Assembly (NCBI GenBank): GCA_963402885.1
Contig: OY727099.1
Coordinates: 11,830,001 to 11,894,000, forward strand
Length of the DNA: 64,000 nt
Source of the DNA: Antedon bifida
Lineage: Eukaryota; Echinodermata; Crinoidea; Comatulida; Antedonidae
Reading direction: 5' to 3'
Below the pieces are notes generated by a model. It did no database searches. It had not been told where the DNA came from and worked only from the letters and a program-made list of their open reading frames with translations. Both the position numbers and the translations under genes were made by a program. Of the stretch, positions 1 through 12,200 are shown piece by piece (positions within the stretch are counted from its first letter, which is position 1; each line of letters begins with the position of its first letter).

Positions 1-241
1 CACGTATATATGATTTCTCCATGAAAACCTTCAAACAATGTAATTTATTCATATCATGAATCGAGGGGACAATTTTACTTCTTTTTCCTCCTTCTTTTCT
101 TTGGAATTTGTATTGAAATTTTAGTTTAATTATGTGATTCTGTATTGTTTATTGGTTGGACTGAAAAAAAGAATAAAGAATAAATAAAATTAAATCATTT
201 TAATTTGACTTGATGGATTTAATATTTTTATGGTTGCATAG

Positions 242-3200
242 ATACTACACCAACTGACGGCCAGAGCAATTATCCGTGACTGGGAAGACGGAACTTTGGA
301 TGTTGACCCGGTAGAGCATGACATTAAGAAAGAAGCTCAGAAATCTTACATCATTGACCTCAGTAAAGAGTATTCTATAGTGACACAGTTTACAAGTTTC
401 ATCGCCGTAGAAGAACGAAATAAGGTAAAATTAACAATAGTCATATAAATTGTAATGATTTTATATGACTATTGTCTCAAATATGAGGTAAATCTTTACT
501 TTTAGTACTCAACATTTCCATATACCTGTCTGTAGAGACTTGTAGAGAAATTAATAATAATAATAATATTTATTCGGTCATCAATGTAAAAATAACCAGG
601 AATGAGAATAGGCTAAAGCCCAAACAGATTCTGTATTCACTCCATACAATACAAACAGTTAAGATAAAACCATATACAGTACAAGAAAAATACAAATAAA
701 CTATACATAACATTAAATATAGTGTTTTCCTAGAGCAACCTTAAATGTTGAAATTGTTTGTGAATCTTTTATTGCACCGCCACCAGGTTTTTTTGTGTCG
801 TCAAAGGTTTGTTTGATTTTTGTAATGATTTTATTTCTAAATATTTCCAGTGAAGCAACATGTTGATTTGATTCATGTGGTAAAAGCATCAATGTACTTC
901 TATGTTTTATACATTGTTTGTATTTATTATTTAGACTGATTTTGTGGACGCTATTTTTAAGCCAAGTATCCACGACCTTGTCGCAAAAGAGGATGTAGAT
1001 AATATTCCTTACGTTTCATGGGAAGACACGCTTAGAATTGAAGATGTTCAATCAGATTCGCAAATACCTCCAGAACAAACAACTGAAGATAATTTATGTT
1101 ATTCTGCTATGGAAATGGTAAGTAATAAATTTAATTTAATAAATACAAATTTCACCTGGCCACTTTCATTGAAGTATTACCTGGCCACCTTCATTCAAAT
1201 ATCACCTGGCCACCTTCATTCATATATTACCTGGCCACCTTCATTAAAATATTACCTGGCCACCTTCATTCAAATATCACCTGGCCACCTTCATTCACAT
1301 ATCACCTGGCCACCTTCATTCACATATCACATGACCACCATATTCACATATCACCTGGCCACCTTCATTCACATATCACCTGGCCACCTTCATTCACATA
1401 TCACCTGGCCACCTTCATTCACATATCACCTGGCCACCTTCATTCACATATCACCTGGCCATCTTCATTCAGATATCACCTGGCCACCTTCATTCACATA
1501 TCACCTGGCCACCTTCATTCACATATCACCTGGCCACCTTCATTCACATATCACCTGGCCACCTTCATTCACATATCACCTGGCCACCTTCATTAACATA
1601 TCACATGGCCACCTTCATTCACATATCACCTGGCCACCTACATTCACATATTACATGACCACCTTTATTCACATATTACCTGGCCACCTTCATTCACATA
1701 TCACCTGGCCACCTTCATTCAAATATCACCTGGCCACCTTCATTCACATATTACATGACCACCTTCATTCACATATCACCTGGCCACCTTCATTCACATA
1801 TCACCTGGCCACCTTCATTCACATATCACCTGGCCACCTTCCTTCACATATCACCTGGCCACCTTCCTTCAGATATCACCTGGCCACCTTCATTCACATA
1901 TCACCTGGCCACCTTCATTCACATATCACCTGGCCACCTTCATTAACATATCACATGGCCACCTTCATTCACATATCACATGGCCACCTTCATTCACATA
2001 TCACCTGGCCACCTTCATTCACATATCACCTGGCCACCTTCATTCACATATTACCTGGCCACCTTCATTCACATATCACCTGGCCACCTTCATTCAAATA
2101 TCACCTGGCCACCTTCATTCACATATTACATGACCACCTTCATTCACATATCACCTGGCCACCTTCATTCACATATCACCTGGCCACCTTCATTCACATA
2201 ATGACCACCTTCCTTCACATATCACCTGTCCACCTTCATTCACATATCACCTGGCCACCTTCATTCACATATCACCTGGCCACCTTATTCACATATCACC
2301 TGGCCACCTTCATTCACATATCACATGACCACCTTCATTCACATATCACCTGGCCACCTTCATTCACATATTACCTGGCCACCTTCATTCACATATCACC
2401 TGGCCACCTTCATTCACATATCACCTGGCCACCTTCATTCACATATCACCTGGCCACCTTCATTCACATATCACCTGGCCACCTTCATTCACATATCACC
2501 TGGCCACCTTCATTCACATATCACCTGGCCACCTTCATTCACATATCACCTGGCCACCTTCATTAACATATCACATGGCCACCTTCATTCACATATCACC
2601 TGGCCACCTACATTCACATATTACATGACCACCTTCATTCACATATTACCTGGCCACCTTCATTCACATATCACCTGGCCACCTTCATTCACATATCACC
2701 TGGCCACCTTCATTCAAATATCACCTGGCCATCTTCATTCAAATATCACCTGGCCACCTACATTCACATATTACATGACCACCTTCATTCACATATTACC
2801 TGGCCACCTTCATTCACATATCACCTGGCCACCTTCATTCACATATCACCTGGCCACCTTCATTCAAATATCACCTGGCCACCTTCATTCAAATATCACC
2901 TGGCCATCTTCATTCAAATATCACCTGGCCACCTTCATTCACATATTACATGACCACCTTCATTACATTTTAGATTATACTAATTCCATTACTAATGTAA
3001 ACTTTTTCTGTTCTTTTTTTATTTAAGAAAATTTACACTTCGGATCCAATGTGAGTCATATTACTATTATTATTATTACCAAACTTTGATTTCGTCTTTA
3101 TTCTAACTTCCTATGTCGTATGATTACACAGTGGCCGTATTCACCATTCACACGCTGAGGCAAACACTTTTACCCTTAAAATAATCTCCTATCTAAGTGA

Positions 3201-6200
3201 ATACAATTTAAGGGAAATACTTAAATATTTATTGAGGGAAATATCTCAGTGTGAATTATCTCAGTGTGTATACGACCATTTTACTCTAGAACCTATTCGG
3301 GGGACACCCCTATAAAAGGGTCATATACGCTCCCATGAATTGAAAAAGGGGCAATATACATTTTAAAATAAAACTACAGCCAACCCCTATTTAAAGAACA
3401 CTCCTACGCAGGTGAACTTTGTTAGACCCCAATGATGTCCCTTTAATACAAACTAATTTGTACTGACAACGTGCAGTAGTAGTCAAAATACTTGAATGTT
3501 ATGTTGTTACTGCGGCAACGAGCCAGATTTGTTTTCAAAATCCAATATTATTGACGTAACTTCTACCTAAGCCTTGTGTTCGTAGCGATTTAGATCAAGT
3601 TCATTTTGGTTAGGTGCTATACAAAAGACAATTATTATTATTAATTTGTTGATTTCATAATGTACATGTATAACAAGTTTTTTTGGTTTTTTTTCAGGGA
3701 ATTTGCCTGTAAGTTATTCTTTTACTAACATTATAAACAAAAAAACGTGTTGTTATGAGAATCAGTTAATGTACACTTGTGTGGTATTAAGCTCAGTCTA
3801 CACTATCAAACTAGTTTGACAAAAAAAGGTGTGATGTGCCTAATGGTAGTGATGTACCCAAATATGGTAGTGATATGACATCATCATATCCATATATGGG
3901 CACATAAAAATTGTTGTCACATAAAGTTTGATAGTGTAGACAATTCTTTAATAAGTTTCACCATCCTCTTTTATGATCAAAACAAGTCTTGTGATTGTTA
4001 TTAAAAGCTAAAATAATGTAATATCTTTACAATAAAAAGAATAGAATACAATAGAGAATATATAATGATACGCTCAATGATTTCAATACAATGAACGTCA
4101 AAATGTATTAGTTTTTTTAAGGGTGCATAATTAGCTTAAAGATCTGTGCTGTGCGTAGCACAGATCTTAAAATATGCATCTCCATGTACTATGTATTGTG
4201 GGTGGTGTCTGTGAAAATAAAGAATTGAATGTTAAAAATCATTGAAATAATAATAATAATAATATTACTGTAAAGCTCTGTCTACACTATCAAACTTTAT
4301 GTGACAAAAATGTGATGTCCCCAAATATGGAAGTGATATGCAGAAATATGGGAGTGATATGACATCATCATGTCCATATATGGGCACATTCAAATAAAGA
4401 GAGTGTAGACAAAGCTTTAAGTTTCCTTGATTATTTATAGATTATGGTACTCCTGAATCAGTAAAGATTAAGAGTAAGAGATACAGACAATTAAGACAAG
4501 CAGGTTTGTATGAAACATTAGAATTAGTATTTCAATTTGTTATTAATAAACCAATACATTTTTAAACTCATAAAAATATTATATCACTCTCAGGTTTTTA
4601 AAAATATTATATAATCCATCAAGAAAAATATAATTATTTCTCTTTTTTCTTTTTGTTGATAAAACCTGTTTTTTAGCTTGCTATGATTTTGGTTTAGAAC
4701 TTAATGTAGCTCCAGATTTAAGTGGAGCAGGTTGCATGGGAAATGATATTCCACCACGACGAGGAGGATTAAATATTAAAGGTATGTTTTCACATAGAAA
4801 ATTAGACTTGAAATGTGCCCATCTATGCTGTGTGTTTTTCACTGTTTTAGGTATGGTATATTTATGTGAGTGACTAATTTGATTAAATTGGCTTCTTAGG
4901 TAATATTCAAGTTATGATTAAGTGTTAAAGTTAAGATCCTTCTTGCTTTCTTTTGTTTTTATTTTGTTTATGTATTTAAGAATTTATTTATTTTATATGT
5001 AGTAGGAGTGGCTGGCTTATTTAAGCTTATGATGTATGTATGTTATTTAGCTGGTCACAATCAATCCTACTAATTTCTTTTTCTTTTTTATTAGCAAAGA
5101 AGAGGAAAAAGCCAGTGAGATTTTCACCAGGTAATCTCTTAGAAGACACATGGTGATACCTTTTGTTTCCACTAATAGTATCTTATTTAATATTTGAATA
5201 CAGTATACAAAGGTTCTCTAAGAAACTTGTTTTATTAAAAACTTCATATGCTTTCACTTTCGTTAAAGGTGTATCCCCAAAACATCAATAAAATATAATT
5301 TTAATAGGCCATTTTGCAGTTTTGATAAAGTTATTCACTTCTATAGAAAAAAAACCTAACAAAATTATTATTTCACTTATAAAAAGACAAAATAAATGGT
5401 TTATTTTAACCAAAACTCATTGTCTGACATACAATTTGAGTTTTTGTTGCTTTAAATTACATTTTCAGGTAAATCATTTTTGCGATTCAAAGTGAATAAC
5501 TATTATGCGACATTAAAATATGCCATTTTAATGTCGCATAATAGTTATTCACTTTGAATTGCAAAAAAGAAAATGTATGTTCAACAAAAAATGTTTAAAT
5601 TATTTTTTCAGAGGGACAATATATGCTTAAAGAGTATGCCTTAGGCGATTGCAGTGTCTCTGCACCAACAGCTAAAGGTTTGCTTTTCTTTCTATTTTGT
5701 TTATGTATTTAAGAATTTAGTAATGTTTAAATTTATTGCAATTTTGTATATCATTTATTTTGGCTGGCTTATTTAAGCTTAATATGATGTATGTATGTTA
5801 TTTAGCTGGTCACAATCAATCCTACTAATTTCTTTTTTGTTTTTATTAGCATTAAAGAGTAAAAAGCCAATGTTGCACTCACAAGGTAATCACTTAAAAG
5901 ACACATTTCTTTCAGTTTTCACATACTGTTCTTATGAATGTTAGATCTACTTAGGTACATGAGTGATTGATTCATCTCTGTCTGTATTTTGATAATCAGA
6001 AGTTCTTACGATGCGTTGGGTTGTCTTAAACTGTAAACAATAAAAAGCGTGGAACGTCCTTACTGTAATTAAAACAAATGAAATGGTATGACAAGAAAAA
6101 TGGTATTGCACTACAAAAGATAAATGTTTACTTTATTGTTTTTCTAATGGTTTTTCCACTAATAGTATCTTATTTAATATTTGAATATACAAAAAGTTGT

Positions 6201-9200
6201 TGGTTCTTTAAGAAACATACCATTTCATGTTTTGTATTTTTATTTGCTTTTAATTCTATACTTATATCTAAAGAGTTTTAAGGCATCCTGTAATTGGCAA
6301 TTTTTTGCTGTTGGATGTGGTTGAAATAAAATAAATAAAAAATAAAAATAAAGAAACATGTTTGATTAAACTTTCTTTCTTTCACTTTCGTTACAAAATT
6401 AGCTCTAACTCTAGATTGTTTAGATTTGGACAGTGTATCAGCACCAACAGCTAAAGGTATGTTTTTCTGATAAAACAAAATGCAAAACATGTATGTATCT
6501 ATTGTACTGTTTCAGATTAGAATTTGTTTGTGTGCCAATGTGTTACACTAGGACGATCTGCATTTGTGTGTGCCAATGTGCTTATACTTAAGGCCCATTT
6601 ACACTAGGACGATCTGCATTTGTTTGTGTGCTAATGTGCTTATACTTAAGGCCCATTTACACTAGGACGATCTGCATTTGTTTGTGTGCTGAATGTGCTT
6701 ATACTTAAGGCCCATTTACACTAGGACGATCTGCATGATTTTATTGTTTTTATTAATCATGACGTCATTTGATAGGATTTTTAAAAATATTATTTTTATC
6801 AAAAACAGAATAAATGATTATCCTATAGTTCTAGAACAAAAACCTTTCTATTTTCTTTTGTTTTATGTAAGAAAAATGCATGCTTATTTATCGTCGATCG
6901 TTATCGTCCTAGTGTAAATGGGCCTTTATGTATTTGGATATCCAATTATCTTTATTATGATTAATATAATAATGATTTTTTTTTGTAATCAGCATTTTCT
7001 AACAGTAAAAGAAAAATGTATACTAAGTCATTTTCTTCAGCAAATTTGTATGGAGAGAGTAAAGGTATGATGTTAACTTATTATTCATGTATGTTGGTAC
7101 AGTACCTGTATCTCCATAAGCATGATTAATTATAAAAAATGTTTTTAATTACATGTAGACAAGTGACAGAAATCAACTGGACTGGCTATTAAATCAGCTC
7201 TCATGCCATTGGTATCATTGAACATTTCAGAAAAGAATTTGTTGATTAAACCATTTTATTTGTTTATCCCATGCAATTTTTACTCATACTCTAATTGAAG
7301 ACATGGGTATTTCAGTATTCAGTATTGATTAATTCATAATCAAACACAGTATACCAAGTGGAATGGATTTGAAAAGGGAGGTACAACTACCTTATTTAAG
7401 TAATTTGTTCTTTAAGAAACTTGTTTGATGACTTAGTGTTTTCAATTTATTTGTGTGTTTAGAAGAACTCAGTTTACCTATGAGCGGTTGTTTTGATATT
7501 GATGTTCAACCGCCACCGTCGCCGCCACCTGGCAGTTTTGACAGCATATCAGGTAATTTCAGAGTCATACGACAGCATGTTTTATTTTTTTAATCAGGTA
7601 TTCTATTAGTGATACAGTAATGTCACTCAGGGAGAGACCTCGTGGGTTGAGCAGGAGAGACTCATGTTGTGTAGTGTTGACTCAATCCAATAAAGTAGTA
7701 GCTAGCTACTGTAAAGTTGTGTCTACACTATCAAACTAGTTTGACAAAAAAAGTGTAATGTGCCCAAATATGGTAGTGATATGCTTAAATATGGTAGTGA
7801 TATGCTTAAATATGGTAGTTGTACTGGTTGCTGTTTGCGTGTAGCCTATAGCGTTTCAAGTCGAGTCGTAAAGCGCGTCAGCGGTAACGCAATTTTCACC
7901 AGTCAGTTCAACTCGTCGAAACAAAATAAAGGTCAAAGGTTAGAGCGATGGTTCCCAAACTTTATTCCAACGTGTAAACTATAAAGGAATACAATAAACA
8001 TTCTAAATAATAAAATGCAATAAATCCAGCAATATCATCAATAAATCATTCGATCAACGTTATCATTATTAGTTGAAATGCCTAATTGAATCTACTTTAC
8101 TTTAAACCTTATAATAGCCTCAAAGATTAGGTGAGGTTTAAATCAATATATATAAAATCTCTAATCTACAATTATAATACTGAAACTACAAGTAACTAAG
8201 GTTAAATTACTCACTTGACTGTGGATCCTATATAATTCTGTTGTTTCTAAAACCTTTAAACATTGTTTCAATCATGTAAATTCCGTATAATAAAAATAGG
8301 TGTTCTTCCTTTATAACAGTAAGGTGAAGTGTGGTTTCTTTAGCTAATTATCATATCTTCTAAGAGAGAGAGGGAAGGTTTCCATGGTAATCATCTATAA
8401 GGTCATAGCTTTGGGTTCTTAGGAATGTTGGCTTGTCATAAATCATCCCTGTCTTACTTAAAGTGAGGTATAAAATAAAAGGCTAGTATACTTGGTATAC
8501 AGTCCACAACACTCCCTGCCTAAAAATGTTAAAACTTAAAAGGGAACATTTTTAATCTACCTATTCTAATCACTAAACTTGTACATAGTAATTCAATCAT
8601 TCCTAGTATACTTTCAATCAGAATAATCAAGTCTAAACTAAGTAGAGATTGGAGCTTTCTGGATCAATACAAGCTCGGAGATTGGTCTTAAGTAGGTACG
8701 TTGAGTTCCATCTCGGCATATAAGGATGTCAGCTTTGCGAACCTTTCCATCCTCACTAGGGTATGTCTTAATTACACGTCCGAGTGGCCAGTTGCATCTA
8801 GGGTCGTCCTTTTCACGTAGAAGCACGACATCATCATCTGAAATGTCTGGTTTGGTATGGAACCATTTCTGTCTGGATTGAAGATTTTGGAGGTATTCTT
8901 TTTTCCAGCGAGCCCAGAACTGGTCTGCCAGGTACTGGACCTGACGCCATCTCTTCCTTCCATAGATATCCTCCTTTACAAAGTTTCCTGGGGGTGGATG
9001 TGGTGGCATAGATTTCTGAGTTAATAGCATGGAGGGGCTGAGGGCTATTGGATCATTGGGATCTGCTGATTGTGTGGTGATGGGACGTGAATTAACAATC
9101 GCGCATGCCTCGGCCATTAATGTCACTAGGACTTCATGTGTGAGTCGGTGTCCGCCCAGTTGATCAAACATTGCTTCTAAGATGCGTCTAATGGTTCCGA

Positions 9201-12200
9201 TCTGCCTCTCCCAAACTCCTCCGAAGTGTGAAGCATGTGGTGGGTTAAAGATCCACTGACAGTTTTGAGAGGTCAGGTACCTGTCAACGAGTGTCTGATC
9301 CATCTGTCTAAGTGAAGCATCAAGCTCGTTCTTTGCCCCAATGAAGTTGGTGCCTTGGTCGCTCCTGAGTCTGGAAACTGGTCCTCGTAATGCAATGAAA
9401 CGACGTAGTGCCATAATGAAGGCTGATGTATCCATTGATTCGATTATTTCGACATGAACGGCTCTGCTGCAGAGGCATGTGAAGATTACAGCCCATCTCT
9501 TAGAGTCAGCTGCTCCACCTCTGGTTTTTCTTGTTTTGACAGGCCATGGACCAAATACGTCAGTACCGACGTTGGTGAATGGCGGAGTTGCCTCTAGTCT
9601 GTCTTTGGGTAAGTCTGCCATTTGTTGGGTTAAAGGTTTTCCTCTGAGTTTTCTGCACACAACGCACTTGTCCACGATACTTCTTACCAAGTTGTTTGCT
9701 CCAAGTATCCACATGCCTCCTGATCGAATAGCCGCAGTTGTTAGCTGACGACCTTGATGTTGCACTTGATAATGAAAGTGTTCTGCGACCAATTTGGAGA
9801 CGTAACTGTCTTTCGGGAGGAGAACTGGATGTTTGCCTCCAAGTTCGAGGTCAGCCCTTCTTAAACGCCCACCAACTCTGAGCAGTCCGTCTTGGTCTAT
9901 GAAGGGACTTAATTTTTGAAGAGGGCCAGTCTTGATCGTAGGTTGAGTTTCATTTTCGGGTGTCAGTTCTAATGTTTCTTTGCTGAAGGACTGGTGCTGG
10001 ACCTCTTTTAGTATGATCATTTCCGCACGTTGAAGTTCAATCAACGACGGCCGCTCTGGCAATCGTTCTGTCACATCGTGCTGCTTGTTTACCCTTTTTG
10101 CCTTCAACACTTTGGTCTTCAGTATTAAGGCTGCAACTGCTCGCTTGAGAGATTTCCAACTCGAGAAGCGTTTAAATCTTTTGGTTCCTAATCCTGGGAT
10201 TACATTGGTGGCTTTGGCGTGAACCTGTGTACGGATTTCGGGGTCATTTTCATTCAGCGGCAACGCCTCTTTCAAATTGATGGAATTTGTCGGACTAGGC
10301 TGTGAACTCCACAGAAACTCGGGTCCTGTGAACCATGTGGTATTCATAAGGTCTTCTGCTCTCACAGATCTTGACGCAATGTCAGCTGGATTCTGGTCGG
10401 TAGGAACGTGGTACCACTGGCTGGAGTCAGATACTGAGTGTATTCTGTGGACTCTGTTTGCCACATAAACGTGGAAACGTTTAGATTCGTTGGATATGTA
10501 TCCCAAAATCACCTGACTGTCGGTGTAGTAAGTGGTGCTGTCGATTTTCATGCGATCCTTTAGCTCAGGTTCGATTGTCTGTACAAGAGCGGTAGCCATA
10601 ACTGCTCCACACAGTTCCAAACGTGGTATAGAAACAGCATGTAATGGTGTCACTCTTGCCTTTGCTAAAAGTAGGGAGACGTGAGGTATACCATCTTCAT
10701 TGAATTGTCTTAAGTATACTGTAGCTCCAATTGCCTTTTCACTTGCATCCGAAAAAGCATGTAATTCACGGCGTTTCACGGTACCAAAATTGGCAGGCTG
10801 GTAGCAACGTTGAACGTCTACTTTCTCCAAGTGGTGTAGAGAGTTTCGCCAGCGGGTCCACTTGGGGAGGCATTTATCTGGGAGTGGTCTATCCCAAATA
10901 TCTCGAGGTGCATTCGGTTCGTTCTTCATTTCTGACATCAGCTCACGAAGGAGAAATTTTCCTTCGATAGAAACAGGTGCAACTAGCCCCAAAGGATCAA
11001 ATATAGAGCTTGCGATAGATAACACTCCCCGCCGTGAGAATGGTTTGTCGGGTAAGTCTACCGTGAATGTGAACGTGTCTTGCTTCAGATTCCAGTGGAC
11101 GCCAAGTGATCGTTGGGCTGGAAGTTGGTCTTTCTGAAAATCCACACTCTTCATGTTGTCGGCTCTGTCAGTTTCGGGGAATGCTTTCATCACACTAACA
11201 TTGTTTGAAGCTATTTTGTGGAATCTTAGCTTCTTCGTGGACAATGTTTCTTTTGTTCTCTGAATTAGGCTAATGGCACTTTTGACATCCGGTTGTGATG
11301 TGAGTCCGTCATCAACGTAGAAGTCGCGGTTGATGAAGTCAGTTACATCTTCACCATGTGTAGTCTTGCATGTGTTTGCTATCATTCTTAGACCATATGT
11401 TGCTACTGCCGGTGACGAAATACTTCCAAACAGGTGGACATTCATCCTGTAGTCAACAATTGACTTGTTAGGGTCGTTGTCTTTAAACCATAGAAAACGT
11501 AGGTAGTCTCTGTGGTTTTGGTCTACGTGGAAGTTGTGGAACATTTCTTCTATATCGCCCATAACAGCAATCTCCCCGATTCTAAATCTGATGAGAATTC
11601 CAAGGAGACTGTTCATTTGATCAGGTCCCTGTAGAAGGGATTCATTTAGGGATGTGCCGTTGGATTTTGCGCTTGCATCAAACACAACTCTTATACTTGA
11701 TTTCTTGGGATGACGGACAGCAAAATGCGGTAAGTACCAGACAGTTCCATGTGGTGCACGGCTCTCTGGTACTGGCGAAGCATGATTTTTAGAAAATATT
11801 TTATCAAAGAATTTTCTGTATTCTTTCATCATCTCAGGCTTGCGCCGAAGCGTTTTTAAAAGATTGGTTAGACGACCTTCCACTTGGCTTCGGTTGTTCG
11901 GCAAACGAGTTTGTTTAACTTTAAAAGGTAGTGGAAACTCCAAATTTCCATGTTCATTGGTATGTGCGCCATCTTCCATCTGCCTTATAAACCTGTGGTC
12001 TTCTACCGACATGGCCTTTCTGTTGTCGCCAGTTGTTTCTACAAATATGTCAGGCAGGGTTACCACTTTTGATGTGAGTATGTCTTTGGTGTAGATATGA
12101 TTTACACATGTGGCTGTGGATTGGTCGGTGTTTTTTAAGACTGTTCGCTTGACTGCAGCGTGTGGTCTTCCGTCGGCTGCGCCGGTACATATTTGTCCAG

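Noticed and set aside
944-2566. 540-codon open frame as a separate repetitive-protein gene
   Set aside because: Its first part is a PARP4 exon with a good GTAAGT donor at 1118; the rest is a 25-bp minisatellite. Kept only as an intron-retention hypothesis.
7760-7984. Plus-strand 74-codon frame, with a near copy at 14593-14838
   Set aside because: Both cross the LTR edge and share the LTR sequence; they are not genes.
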